From assembly GCF_964355755.1 (NCBI RefSeq), contig NC_092676.1:25528288-25592287 (forward strand): DNA of 64,000 nt, given 5' to 3'. Both the position numbers and the translations under genes were made by a program. Positions 18,230 through 31,920 of this stretch are shown piece by piece. Origin of the DNA: Antedon mediterranea (Eukaryota > Echinodermata > Crinoidea > Comatulida > Antedonidae). Position 1 is the first letter of the stretch. Each line of letters opens with the position of its first letter. A model generated the notes under the pieces. It saw only the letters and a list, made by a program, of their open reading frames with translations. It did not search any database and was not told where the DNA came from.

Positions 18230-18939
18230 GTAAATTTATATATAGATGCGGATATAAAACAAAATATTTATTCGTAAACGCGATCTCGGTACCACGAATA
18301 TTATTAGACGTGATCAATTTGGAATATTGACATTCATTAGAATTTAAAAAACATCTACTTTGTACACCAATGTATCATATATAATAATTGTCATAGTAAG
18401 TCTAAAACAAGCAAAATTCCATTCATTCGGTTGTCACTCGTGACTTCATCTCCTGACTAATGTAAAATAATTCATCAATTATTAATAAACAATACAATAT
18501 CAGTATTACTTTTTGGTACTAGAGGTCAAATGAAAATAAGATCAAATTGTTTATCTTACCCTTTGTACGTCAAAATTGTACAAGATATCTAAAAATTAGG
18601 CTTTACAAATAACTTTTAAAAATGGAGGTCCCCTTTTATTCCGAGAAGCTCATAGAGATTTAAAAAAATGGCATGTTTACACAAATAATTGTTTAGCTTG
18701 ACGTGGAAATTTAAAGAAAACAATATAACTGTATCAGCTTTATAAAGCAAGTTTTTATTATGTGAATAATATTTAAAAAAATGTGAGATTGAAATGTGCT
18801 TAGATAATAGGTACAAAAAATCTGTACGAAGAGAAAGATCTGCCGAAATTCAGAAAATAGGAATTGAGAATAGGAAGTCTGGTGATAGCTTTTGCAATGT
18901 GAAATTTCATTACTTGCAGATGAATCATACATAAATTCA

Positions 18940-19833
18940 TCAATCGAAATTTATACTATCTATATCTTCATAACTTAGGCCTTGATAATAATAAAACGGT
19001 ATTCCGTTGTTTCCTCTATCTCCTGCAGCTTCACCCTCCTCATCCTGCTGCTGCTCCTCTTGTTCACACTGCTGCTCCTCTTCATCATCCTGCTGCTCCT
19101 CCTCACCCTCCTCTGGTCGATGAACCGAATGAAGATTATTTAATGATATACAGACAATTTCTATCAACCGATTTCGTCTTCGGAATGGATTCATTAGTGC
19201 TAAAAACTTTGTTTTAATCCCCTTTCTGTTTTTCTTTTTTATTCTTATTTTAAGATTTGTTATTTTCTTAGCTCGAGCCTTTAAATCTCTTTCAACACTG
19301 GATACTTCTGTAATCCTTTGTGTAAGCGTACTTTCAAGATTTTGTAGTTGTTGAGTAACGTTTTGTAATTCATTTTTTAGTTCGTCCCTCGTTCTTGCAA
19401 GGTCTTCAATTTGTATAGCTCGGGCATCTGAATTTGTCATCATCTCATCCATCATTGATTTAATTTCATTTAGGCCTTGTTCATTTTCTACCTTGTTAAG
19501 AGCATCTTTCAGTCTTTCAATGTTCATGTTGTTTCTAGTAAAAGTTCGCCCTGATTCTATAGCTTTAATCAAGCATTCCTTAGCGTTATTAACCAAAAAA
19601 TCCGGTGGAAGTTCTTCTAAACCATTCATTGGAATTTGGGTTTCCCTTCTACACAAAGCACATTCAATTTTGAATTCATTAGGGTCCTCTCTACATTCTT
19701 CATATTGAATTATGCATTTTAAGCAAAACGAGTGTCCACACAAAAGACGTTTAGGCTGTTCCATTTGCTCCAAACACATTTTACATTGAGTAATCTCCTT
19801 TAAAAATGTAATTGGGTCGTCTGGCTCTGCCAT
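18940..19833 (-). CDS. RING finger/coiled-coil protein (297 aa), copy 2
   Basis: The protein is identical to copy 1. The Helitron lies about 700 bases beyond the 3' end of this gene, so it should not disturb the coding region or the likely polyadenylation signal at 18754-18759. Confidence 0.88.
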   Translation of the reverse strand: MAEPDDPITFLKEITQCKMCLEQMEQPKRLLCGHSFCLKCIIQYEECREDPNEFKIECALCRRETQIPMNGLEELPPDFLVNNAKECLIKAIESGRTFTRNNMNIERLKDALNKVENEQGLNEIKSMMDEMMTNSDARAIQIEDLARTRDELKNELQNVTQQLQNLESTLTQRITEVSSVERDLKARAKKITNLKIRIKKKNRKGIKTKFLALMNPFRRRNRLIEIVCISLNNLHSVHRPEEGEEEQQDDEEEQQCEQEEQQQDEEGEAAGDRGNNGIPFYYYQGLSYEDIDSINFD

Positions 19834-20391
19834 GTTGTACTTACTTACGATTTAAACTTTTAGCCCTTATATAATAACTTTATAGGGAGCTGACCTGCTT
19901 TCTTCGGTAAAAACAGTAACCAGTCAAATTGATTAACGGACAACCACGTTTCGTACGTCTCACCACGTTTCAGTACAGTTTAATTATTCTGCGTTATTTC
20001 CACCACGATACATTTCCGCGCCTATATTTTGTAAGCATCAGTTTAGGTATCAGTTCGTAGACAAAGATTGTCATCTAGAATAAACAAGGTCTTCCTTTTA
20101 TTTATTATCAATGATGTGATTATTTATCAAAAGACAAAACTTATCTGTTACTGTCCATCGGTTTCCTACCCTAAAAAACTTTCCATCGGGTAAATCCACT
20201 TGAATGTTGGATATTTGAAGATGAATATGCGTCTTTTAAACACCCCCATTTGTAATGGGTTCGTCGGTGCATGTCATTTCGTGAGTGGCTGGCCGCCACA
20301 ACAATAAAACAGGTCAGATAAAAGATCTCTGAATACAATTTTCGGCATCGATTATTGTTTTCGACTTTCGACAATTCATTTTCACGTCAAA
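19834..20391. promoter_or_regulatory. Divergent promoter region, copy 2
   Basis: The motifs and spacing are those of copy 1; I noticed no difference. Confidence 0.6.
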
Positions 20392-21519
20392 ATGTCAACA
20401 TACGCGGATTCGGAGGAATTGGTTAGATTTTCTACAATATGTTCAATGTGCCGTGAAACAAAGGTAGATCCCAGACTTCTTGAATGTGGTCATTCGTTTT
20501 GCTGTAATTGTTTAGATCAGAAACATAAAACCATGCAAAAGGCGAGTAAATCATTCTTTGCTGTCGATACTAACATTAGGTGTGTTGTCTGTCATAGTTC
20601 AAGTATAATTCCTAAAAAGGGTGCTAAGGAACTTCAAAAGCCTAATTTGATTGCTACCGCAACTGAATGTTTTAATATAGCTCAGCAAAATGCATTCATT
20701 TTTGTTAAACTTCCAGCATGCACAAACCCTCTTCATAACGATGTCTTGTGGTGTGAAACATGTATGGTTTACATATGCAGTAGGTGTTCACATAGGCCTA
20801 GGCGAGAAGATCATAATCAGTACTGCCACTTTAGTTCAAATATCGATTTCTTAGAGGCCCATGAAAAGGTGAAACAAAGAATACGCAAAATTGAAAGAGA
20901 AAATAAACTATTAAAAGAGTCCAATGAATCAATAGGACAAAAAAAGGAACAAAGAGCCAGGCAACAAGTACAAAAACTTCAACGATTGAAAACACAGAGC
21001 GACAGTGACTTACAAACGGCCAAGCAACAAGTACAAGAACTTCAACGATTGAAAACACAGAGCGACCGTGACTTACAAAGGGCCAAGCAACAAGTACAAG
21101 AACTTCAACAATTGAATGAACAAACCGAGAGTGACTTTAGAAACGCTTATGAAAGAATACAACATGTTGATTTAACGTTGGAAAAAGTAAACCAGCTTAG
21201 AGACAATTCTGAAACACAAACTAGAGACATACACGATCTTGAACAAATAAAAGAACAAAACAATAGTGTAGTACAAAACGTAAAACAAAAAATAGAAGAT
21301 CTTGAAGGTAAGATGGAAGAAATTAACCTGAAAACTTCCAGTCTTAAAGAAGATTCTGATGCTCAAACTAAAAATTTAGAAATTCTTGAAAGAAAGCAAG
21401 AACAAATTGAATTACAAGAGCACACTCAAAAAAGAAAAAAGAAAATAAATGTTTTTTCTGCAGCGAGAAATCGATTCCGAAGACGAAGACATAATTCTTT
21501 CGATGATTTCATTGGGTGA
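20392..21519 (+). CDS. RING/B-box/coiled-coil protein (375 aa), copy 2
   Basis: The protein is identical to copy 1. The one base change I noticed is synonymous: the third position of Val66 at 20589. AATAAA lies at 21686-21691. Confidence 0.9.
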   Translation: MSTYADSEELVRFSTICSMCRETKVDPRLLECGHSFCCNCLDQKHKTMQKASKSFFAVDTNIRCVVCHSSSIIPKKGAKELQKPNLIATATECFNIAQQNAFIFVKLPACTNPLHNDVLWCETCMVYICSRCSHRPRREDHNQYCHFSSNIDFLEAHEKVKQRIRKIERENKLLKESNESIGQKKEQRARQQVQKLQRLKTQSDSDLQTAKQQVQELQRLKTQSDRDLQRAKQQVQELQQLNEQTESDFRNAYERIQHVDLTLEKVNQLRDNSETQTRDIHDLEQIKEQNNSVVQNVKQKIEDLEGKMEEINLKTSSLKEDSDAQTKNLEILERKQEQIELQEHTQKRKKKINVFSAARNRFRRRRHNSFDDFIG

Positions 21520-23131
21520 AGACAGCTTGTGCGGCAAGATGCGGAGCAATCAAAACTCAAACAGTAGCCTACATTGTATTACAAATTCACGTGTAGATCT
21601 CAGTAAATTATCACATTTTGTAAATTTCAGAACAAACAATTTAGGTTCTTTGGATTTTTAGGCCATAATGTAGAGTAAATGAGTAAATAAAGTAATAAAC
21701 TCCCAATTCTAAACTTGTTTTCAAAATTTAATGTAACATTATCGGAGTTTAATAATCAAATCTAGCTAAACCATGTACGCCTACAGTTGTTTTTTTTTCC
21801 CAGTCTTTTTGCAATTGTGTGAGCTGGGACAAATATTTATTAGAAAGTCGATTAATTAAATATGTATAATTTAGTTAAATTGAAGTTTCCCTGTTGTTTG
21901 TAATAATTGGAAGCTACAATTACGTTGTTAGTATTCTTTTAAATACGATATCACCAGACGTTTTATTGTTGTTGTTTCCGGCGCGGAAAATATGGGTGCA
22001 CACTGAAAGGCGGAAAAAACGATGCCAGCTCATTATTTCACTTTTTAAACAATACAAAAATGTTTAATTACAAACATCATGTAGACCTTTCTTTTAAAAC
22101 TATTTATCAAGAGTAAAAGAAATTAGAAATGTTGGGATATTTTTTGTTTAACGAAAATGTCGGGAGGAAATTGTATTTTATCGGAAGATTATTCAAAAAA
22201 AGTAAGGTATGCTTTTCAATCAAATTTTAGAATTAATAAATTGATACTAAACTGTATATGAAGATAACTTTTATTGACTATTGTATTATTTTTTCTCTGT
22301 GTTAGTTTCAACATCTTGCAAGCATATCATCGTATGAGTATTAACTACTAATAAACAGGTGCAATAAATTAAATTTAACCCCCATTATAGATAAGCCGAT
22401 AGTTTGAATCAATAACGAGGCATATACTGACCGTATTAATTCGTAATTAATTTCTGTAATTTTTGGAAAGTGCCGAAAACGTTACAGTTAAATCAATTAA
22501 CCCATATCAGGATTACTGTACATTGGTCCAATTGTTTTTTCCCCATTAGACTGCACGCATCCGTACTGGGGTATAAAAATGACTGTAATTCATTGCACTC
22601 GAAATGTTTAAAGTTTGAAACATTATCCGCCATCCCTGGAGGGAGGTTGGAGGGTTTGGGTGGGGGAGTAATGGCGTTTCAAAATTACCGGAATCAGTGT
22701 ACGAATGTTTTAAATACATTGAAAACTGCCAGGGAGAGGTTGTGGGTTGTGACGGTAATGGAGTATCAACATGGCCAGAATTACTCTGAATTTGTTTGCA
22801 GTTGTCCGATTTAGTTGGGAAACGGAAACTCATAGTCCCCCAGTCTTCATTTCATAAATCTTACTTTGTATAAAAGTACTATGTGGTTTATTCGAGTATA
22901 ATATGCATATTCATTATAATTGAACATAACGATATTGCAACAAGTGATCTATAAATTGTGAACTTGCCGGTACTGTCAACAGATAAAGTGATAAAATGTC
23001 TAGATTAAAAACTAATAGCGTCAATTATGATTTCGCTTTTGATTAGGTTTATTCACAAACTATAATGTTTGTGACTTCGTAAGAATTTACAAAGTTAAGT
23101 TGTGTTCAGGACCACCATCGGAAACTCACAA

Positions 23132-23461
23132 GTGAGTGAGTGGCCGAGCGGTTAAGACAGTGGAACCGTAATCACGTAGCCGTAACATCGGCAGGGGTTC
23201 GAGGCTCACTCACTCCATGGTTCTGGTGGTAGAACGAGTCTTCTCGGATAAGGACTATAAACCGTAGGTCCAGTGTACACAACTTGCTCGTGTGCACTTT
23301 AAAGAACCTAGTACATCTTTCGAGACGAGTAGGGGGTTACCCCGGTGTATTAGTACATCACAGCCACTGATCACCAACTGGGCCCTCTGGGAGATCAGTC
23401 TTTGACTGAAGAGGTCACCCAGTATAAAGATAAAACAAACAAACAAACAAACAAGACAAAC
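23132..23461 (+). mobile_element. tRNA-derived SINE, copy 2
   Basis: Same element as at 6581-6910, carried along by the unit duplication and not an independent insertion, since the flanks are identical. Confidence 0.75.
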
Positions 23462-24666
23462 ATACACACAAGATGCTCTACATAAACAAAGTCTTATTAC
23501 AAGTCTTTGGGAGTGGAGTTTGTCCTTAGAAAAAATCCTGACATGTGACGGGACTTGAACCCAGGACCCTTGGAGTGTTTATTTTTTGTTTGATTGTTTG
23601 TTTTATTGTTTGTTGTCCATGGTCAATATCTCATTGCTATGAGAATGTACATGTAATTTCCAGACCATATGCACTGATTATTATTATGTACCTAACTGTG
23701 TTCGTAGGGTGTACAAATAAATGAATGTTTATGATTTGAATAGGAAGTGTGCTCCACGAAAAAATGTTTGTACCCGCTATAGGTTAAATGTCAAAATAAG
23801 GTGTTTTTAAACATTTTGTGTATTTCTGTTGTATTAGAGCAAATATAATTATATATATTGCGAGAAATTTGAGACTAAAATTATAACTTTCTGACTAGTG
23901 GTTGCTGAGATATTGATTTGGCTATTTTCTTGACCAATGGTCAAAAATAAAGTTTCACTGTCATTTTTTGGCAAAAGTTGTCCATTAAAGTGATAGAAAT
24001 ATGTATATTTTGAGTGTTTTGACACCAACTATGACCATATCTACCCACAAATTTCTGAGATATGAAAAGTGTGCTCCAAGCCAAAAATATTTGTGCCGGC
24101 TATATGTCAAAGGTCAAAATTAAGGGTTTATTGACAGTTTTATGATTTTTATTACATTAGAACAAATATAAACATATACTTTGCGAGTAATTTGAGACCA
24201 CAATTATCACTTTCTGACCACTGGTTGCTGAGATATTTATATGTCCAATTTATTGACCAGTGGTCAGAAAAGGGGTTTCTGTCCACTTTTGGCAAAAGTT
24301 TGCCATTAGATTGAATAGAAATATGGGTCTTCTGAGTAGTTTGATACAAAAAAATATTCCAATACACCCAGTAGTTACCAAGTTACGCAAAGTCTTAACT
24401 TTGACCATATTGACCTTTTGGCCCTTGTACTGACCGAGCATCCCAATTTTTTTCGGCCAACAGCAAAAAATTGATTTGTATTGATATAAGGAAGCAAAAA
24501 AACATTGTTGGCATAGTTTGCTAGAGGGTGCAGGTAAACCCCTTGTGGCTCCCCAACTATACGTAGGTCGCACAATCAGCATCTTGATACTACTGTACTT
24601 TATTCCTCTCTTTAAAGTGTAGACCTATAGCTAGGCCTATGTACTTAATAGCAATGTTAGATAAAC

Positions 24667-25271
24667 ATGTCGGTGATATACAAGAATGCTAAGATCAATA
24701 GAATGCATAGAATAGATGATGGATGTGTTCTATACAGTGATACACTCAAAAAGAGTGTCGTAATGTGTAATAATAAATTTGAAGAAATATCTCAATTTGG
24801 CAAACAAATATTGAAAGTCCTCCCTAAGTGTTTTTAATTTCGATATTGACGATGGTAACCTTCTGGGTAAGATAGTTTCAAAAGGTAGTGAAGAAGGACA
24901 ACTGTATATTCCACAATATGTCACCCTAATAAGGGAAGGTAATTTAATGATTACTGAGTCTGGTAATAATAGAATACAACTGTTTGATGCAAATGGTATG
25001 TATTTAGAAACACATATTGATCCGGGCGAAGAAGATGGGAAAGTCCTTTGTGTATAGTAATGGACACGGATGAAAATACAATTGTATCCAGTGCTCATAA
25101 ACTACAATTATTTGATAAAAAATGATGTTTTTGTCAAACGAATAGATAATAAAGATGATGAAATTTGATGAAATTAAATTTCCATGCGGCATTACAATAA
25201 TCGCTAATAGACCAAGACGACTGACAATTGCAAACTTAGGAGAAAATAATGTTAAAATATTTAATTACTAA
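24667..25271 (+). pseudogene. Broken NHL gene end (block a), copy 2
   Basis: It has the same breaks as copy 1 and four private base changes between about 24870 and 25160 (for example AGATAGTTTC for AGATAGGTTC). This fits relaxed selection. Confidence 0.7.
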
Positions 25272-27145
25272 ACAGTATCTTGCTTACTAAATAATTGTAA
25301 ACACAACTCGAATGATCTCCAAGTGGAATATTCTGTAATCATAGAAAACAATGATACAGAAGAAAATAACAATTACACTGTAAGATAGCAAATCCCCTTT
25401 GAACTTATCCAATGATAGACTATGGTATTTATGGTGCACTCAAAATCATATTGACAATCAATCTAGTGTAGCCTACACACTTTATAACCAATGATAAATA
25501 TTTATTTCTAATTGATAGGTCCATTTTTATATCTTTATTTGTTGTTCTAGATAGTTTATCCGATTGTATATAGTTTAATTGTTGTTTTATTAGGATCACG
25601 TGAGTAAACACTGCACATTGCAATACAGAATTATAAATTCTTATGAAACAAGTGCATGTTTGCCGACATCGTGGCAATTTGTTTTGAATTTCAATATTGA
25701 CTATGGTAAAATTTTGGGAAAATAGGTTCAAAAGGTAAAGGGGCAACTGTATATTGCACAAGGTGTCACGTGTTTGCCGAACCGCTGCACATATACCATT
25801 ATAATAAAGTTGAGTATTTGTTCATTCATTTTTTATTGTTCCACATAAAGTAAGAAAAGAAAATGATCAAGAAAAAACCTGTCTTTGTTTATTTGTGGAA
25901 TCTCAACTAAGCCAAAAAGAGCTTAAAGTCTGAGTTTCCAAAAGACATTAAGGGCCTACATTGTACATGGTAACGTAAAATTGCTTTCTAAAAAAAAACC
26001 AGAAAAGTCAAATAGATTTTATTAGAATATCAATAGAATAGAAAAAGTAATATATAAATTCCATTCAGAGTAAACTTATTAACTATCTAATAAATATTAA
26101 TGGATAAATATTTTTTGTATTTTTTTTTTCAAAAAGGTTAGTGATGATTTAATATTATATCCTTATTTTGTTTTATATATCATCGACATAAAAAAAAGCT
26201 TGCATTAAATGATCACGTGAATAAACACTGCAATACCCAACCAGAGGATTTTTTTAAACATTTTTATCTAATGTTAAAAATTTATAACATAAGCACCTAT
26301 AGTTATTTAAAAGGAGTCAAATAATAAAATATTAGAAACTTGTTCGTATATTGTTGTCTTTATTATTTTACACACTCCAAAATATGGTTTATTATTTTTT
26401 AAAGGCCTATACGGTACCGTATTGTTTCCACCTATTTGGCAACATGTACACCATGACATGTTGATTGTTATGTAGGCAGACAATTTATTACTTAAGGCTA
26501 TACTACAAAAAGTCAAACGTTGAAAGCTTAAAGGCCAGGTGCGGGCAAAACATTTCTATTGATCATACATTCCAATAATTATCGATCTATAGTTTCCCCT
26601 ATGTTTCATAATTTTTTGGGATTTTATTTGTGTTACACGAGCTTGTTGAAATTAAGCACTTTCTTATCAGTGGGGGGATAGTTCAAATTACACAGTAAAA
26701 TCTCTATTCTTTTGTACACACATTTTGTAAATAGAGAGGCATTTTTTAAAAGCTATGAAAAATAAACGGTGTGGTAAAAAATGTTATCAGATGACTAAAT
26801 ATAGGTAATATAACTTGAATATTACATTTCTGATATTTTTATTCAACTTCAGATATTTATTTTCATGCAAAAGCAAAAATTATCCACCGTATATCCCCCA
26901 TCTTTTTTCACCGTCTAGGGAGTCACAAGACATGTTATTACAAAAAATTGATTTGTATTGATATAAGGAAGCAAAAAAACATTGTTGGCATAGTTTGGTA
27001 GAGGGTGCAGGTAAACCCCTTCTGGCTCCCCAAATATACGTAGGTCGCACAATCAGCATCTTGATACTACTGTACTTTATTCCTCTCTTTAAAGTGTAGA
27101 CCTATAGCTATAGGCCTATGTACTTAATAGCAATGTTAGATAAAC

Positions 27146-27798
27146 ATGTCGGCGATATACAAGAATGCTAAGATCAATAGAATGCATAGAATAGATGATG
27201 GATGTGTTCTATACAGTGATACACTCACAAAGAGTGTCGTAATGTGTAATAATAAATTTGAAGAAATCTCTCAATTTGGGAAACAAATATTGAAAGTCCT
27301 CCCTAAATGTTTAACGGTTAACAATGATATTCTTATACGTAGCAGAGGCACACAGTGTTTTTAATTTCGATATTGACGATGGTAACCTTCTGGGTAAGAT
27401 AGGTTCAAAAGGTAGTGAAGAAGGACAACTGTATATTCCACAATATGTCACCCTAATAAGGGAAGGTAATTTAATGATTACTGAGTCTGGTAATAATAGA
27501 ATACAACTGTTTGATGCAAATGGTACGTATTTAGAAACACTTATTGATCCGGGCGAAGAAGATGGGAAAGTCCTTTGTGTATAGTAATGGACACGGATGA
27601 AAATATAATTGTATCCAGTGCTCATAAACTACAATTATTTGATAAAAAATGGTGTTTTTGTCAAACGAATAGATAATAAAGATGATGGAATTTGATGAAA
27701 TTAAATTTCCATGCGGCATTACAATAATCGCTAATAGACCAAGAAGACTGACAATTGCAAACTTAGGAGAAAATAATGTTAAAATATTTAATTACTAA
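27146..27798 (+). pseudogene. Broken NHL gene end (block b), copy 2
   Basis: Same frame breaks as copy 1. Confidence 0.72.
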
Positions 27799-29209
27799 CC
27801 AGTATCTTGCTTACTAAATAATTGTAAACACAACTCGAATGATCTCCAAGTGGAATATTCTGTAATCATAGAAAACAATGATACAGAAGAAAATAACAAT
27901 TACACTGTAAGATAGCAAATCCCCTTTGAACTTATCCAATGATAAACTATAGTATTTATGGTGTTGGGGATTTTTTAGAAAATTTTCAAAAGATTAAGTG
28001 TTTCTTTCTGCTAATGTGTAGGTTTATTTATGTGCCGCAATTAATATTAATTGCACTCAAAATCATATTGACAATCTACTGTACATACTTGAACCCAATG
28101 ATAAATATTTATTTCTAATTTTTATATCTTTATTTGTTGTTCTAGATATTTGTATTTGTATATAGGCCTAGATTGAGTGCTGTTTTATTAGGATCGCGTG
28201 AATAAACACTGCACATTGCAATACAGAAACAAGTTTATTATCGGGGCAATTTGTTTTTAATTTCAATATTGACGATGGTAAAATGTTGGGAAAATAGGTT
28301 CAAAAGGGGCAACTGTACAAGGTGTCACGTGTTTGTCAAAGCGCTGCATTATATACCGTTATAATAAAGTTGAGTATTTGTTCATTCATTTTTTTATTGT
28401 TCCACATAAAGTAAGAAAAAAAAGATCAAGAAAAAACCTGATTAAGTCTTTGTTTATGTGTGGAATCTCAAATAAGCCAATGAGGTCTTTAAGGCTGAGT
28501 TTCCAAAACACATTGGGCCTACATTGTACATGGTAACGTAGAATTGCTTTCTAAAAAAAAAAGAAGAAAAAAATCCAAACAGATTTTATTTGATATCAAT
28601 AGAATAGACAAAGTAAGATATAAATTCCATAGGAGTAAACTTATTAACTATCTAATCAATATTAATGGTTAAATATTTTTGTATTTTTGTTTTAATGTTA
28701 TATCCTTAATTTGTTTTGTATATCACCGACATAAAAAAAACGCTTGCATTAAATGATCACGTGAATAAACACTGCAATAACACCAGAGGATGTTGTTAAT
28801 TCGCTTTTTATTTCTATAATGTTAATATATATTTTAATTATAAACATAAGCGCCTATAGTTATTTAAAGTGAGTCAAATGATACAATGTTAAACTTGTTT
28901 GTATTTTGTTTGTCTTCATTATTTTACACACTCCAAAATATGGTTGTATTATTATTGATAATGCCTTTCTGTTATGACTTATGTTATTCGGTGAAATGAT
29001 ATTCACCATGTTGATTGTAGGCAGACAATAAATAATATATCGATACGATTATTATTACTTTTTAGGCCCTATACTAAAAAAAAGTCAAACGTTAAAAAAT
29101 TAATTGTATTTTATTACACTTAAGTCTCATTTATATTATTGTAGCAAATTACTTTGATGTCCTATATTATCTTTTTCTTCTTTCGAAAGAATGATAACTT
29201 TGTTTTCCT

Positions 29210-29389
29210 TTATATGTCCGATAAACTCTCTTTTAATTCACTAATTTGAATGTCTAAATCTGTTTTTGTACGGGATAACGCCGATTCAAGTTCTTTCGTC
29301 GTAGGTTCAAGATTTCGTATTTTTTCGGTAGAGTTTTGTATGTATGTGTGGCCTTGTTCGTTAGGTTTAATAATCTCTACTTTAAATTT
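29210..29389 (-). pseudogene. Coiled-coil remnant, copy 2
   Basis: Identical arrangement to 12659-12838. Confidence 0.6.
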
Positions 29390-29427
29390 TAAATGTTAAA
29401 ATGTTTTAATTACTAAACAGCATTATA

Positions 29428-31920
29428 CAAACTGAAACTACACCGAATGAATGGAATGAAGGGATAATTATCCCAATATTTTAAAAAGGAGATCGACGTG
29501 ATCTCAACAACTATCGAGGTATCACACTTAATTCACGTGTTTCTAAAATTTATTATCGAATTATTGTATATAATATTTCTTAAATTTTAGAAGAAAATGA
29601 CATCCTTGGTGAAGTCCAATGGGGCTTTCGGACAGACAGATGTGAAGACCCCATTTTTGTCTTGAAAAGCATTATCGCCACAAGGCGTGCTGAGGGTAAA
29701 AAAAACATTTCTAGTCTTTTTGAACTTTAAAAAAGCCTTTGTTTCAGTTTGGCGATAAGGGTTAATTACTGCTGCCAAAAGAATTGGTATCCGTGGTAAA
29801 CTTCTTAACTTAATAAGAAATATGTACTATGATTGATGAGTTTTGTTCAATGACTTTAGTCATTTTAGCATTAATGAAGGAGTGAAACAAGGCTGTTCAT
29901 TGTCACCAGTTCTTTTTCTATTTACATTAACGAACTAAATAACCTAATCAAAAGTTATAAACTAGGTGTTCAAATCTATGACACACAAATAGGTGCAATA
30001 TTCTTTGCTGATGACGTGGTTTTTAATCGGTGACAATGAGTCAGAACTTGTGAAACTACTTAAAGTAACAAGTGATTATTCACAAAAATGGAAATTAGAG
30101 TTTAATTTTGACAAATCAAATGTGCTCAGGTCACAGGGCAAAGAGTTAATCCACATAGAACATGGAGCCTTGGTAATCATTATATCACAGAAATGGAAAT
30201 GTATAAATATCTTGGTGTAATAATATTACGTTCATACAGATTCAGACAATATCGTTACAATTTGTTTTTGTTTTTTGGGCCTATTGTAAACCAAGTGTTT
30301 TAAAACTACTTATATAAAAAATCCTGTACCCTAATCTTAAATACAGTTACATATTACAAATAAGGGATAATAACTCTTAACTTTTTTGGAAAAATAAAGC
30401 GTTTTGGTTAAGTAGTTTTTTAGCAAATGTAATTTTAGTTTTAATGTTACATTCTGACTGCTCAGGAAAGGTTTGGCGACTTCGAAAATTTTCCCCTATC
30501 CTTTAACACTATCCGGTCACTGACAAACCAAAACACTGCTTCAAAAAAGGGGCTGTGCCGACAAAGTATCTGAACCAATCACATTTTACATTAGGTCATT
30601 AGAAAGCTTGATTGATTAGCTTTTGCATGGTGGAACAGCCAATATCATTGGATAACTAGGTCAAACGTTATGAACGTTTTTGTAAAAATCTCAACAAATT
30701 GGCAGAACAAGCCTATTCTTTAAAACAGGGCAATTTTCAAATCGTCTAACTTTAAAAATCAATGCCGACGAAGTTTTTTTAAATTAAAATATTAAAAAAT
30801 GTTTAAAATAACATGTTATTGTAGGTACTTAATTAGGCATTACAATGTCGAAACAGCCATAAAAATCGGTCAATTAATAACAAAGTTACATTGAAAAACC
30901 AAAAAAATTGCTGTTTTTTGGTGATTTCATGCCGTTTAGCGGAAATCGCCCGGATTTTTGGGTACATAAAACAAATAATAAAAAAGGGAAATAGGATAAT
31001 AGCCTATAGCTTATTACCTCTATTGTAAACAATCAGAATGATTTCAATAGGGTATAGCATACTACGGTCATCTTTTATGGAGAACAAGGACTACCAACAA
31101 TTAATTACGCCTCTGCAATATGGTTATGTAACTTTAAAGGCTCACTAAATAAGTTAGAAAATTTACAATACCAAATGGCTTTGAAGGCACCAAGAAACGT
31201 TGATGGTGACCTAGGATGGGAGACACTCTACACCATTCAAAATAAGTTTGGGATGTCCTACTTTAACAGAATTTAAAATATGGACGACCAAATGTGTCAA
31301 AAACTCCTATGTAAATCTATAATGGATGTAGAAGCTAAGGTGAAATGGAAGTGGATTAACCATATCAAAGATTTATTATGTAAATTTGATTTAGGAAATA
31401 AGTTTAATTTAAATCCGGAAAGTCAATGGTTTAAGAGTTTTACACATGCCAACTCTCTAGAAAATATTAAGGAATGGTTAAAAGGTGCATAAACAAAGTA
31501 AACCCTCTCCGAATATTTGAAATATAAACACGAACCTAAAGCATGCTTGATATGGTGAATTTTGACTCCTTTAGTTTAAAGTTTAAAGCGAGGTCTAACT
31601 CTCTTGATTTAGAAGGTAGATAAAATACATGGTCAGAAAATGAGCCTGGTTTTTGCAAGCTATGCAACAATCAGGTAATTTAAACTACAGACCATTTTCT
31701 ACTTGAATGTTCAAACCTTAAAAATGTAGGAGATACACATTTTAACTAAAAATTGATTTATTGTATTGTGGTTATGATACATTCTGGGAGAATTTTAGAA
31801 GTGGTACAATCGACTACCAACATCATATTTCCATTTGAGAGAATAGGTGAAATTGTAGACAATCACTGTAAACAATACTTAGCTGCTGCATGGAGACATA
31901 GAAAGACTACACTTATATAA
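29428..31920 (+). pseudogene. LINE reverse transcriptase relic, copy 2
   Basis: Same breaks as at 12877-15369. It carries TTTTTTGG where copies 1 and 4 have TTTTGTGG (near 30383). Confidence 0.78.

Larger units (their letters stand above)
16700..18246 (-). mobile_element. Non-autonomous Helitron inserted in copy 2
   Basis: Copies 1, 3, 4 and 5 are continuous here (…GAACAAA|TGCGG…), while copy 2 has exactly 1547 extra bases between that A and T. Read on the minus strand the insert starts with TC (TCTATATATAAATTTACG) and ends with CTAG. A GC-rich hairpin lies at that 3' end and there is no target site duplication. TC start, CTRR end, 3' hairpin and insertion between A and T are the Helitron signature. 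The hairpin here reaches to the CTAG terminus instead of stopping about ten bases short. No Rep or helicase coding sequence is present, so transposition would need enzymes from elsewhere. Inside are a 261-bp tandem repeat and a second hairpin. Short open frames in it look random. Confidence 0.88.
15006..31556. repeat. Tandem array unit, copy 2 (16,551 bp, carries Helitron)
   Basis: Same order as copy 1. It is longer because of a 1547-bp insertion at 16700-18246. Without the insertion it would be 15,004 bp. It has one T fewer than copy 1 in the T-run near 22536, and four single-base changes clustered between about 24870 and 25160. Confidence 0.97.
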
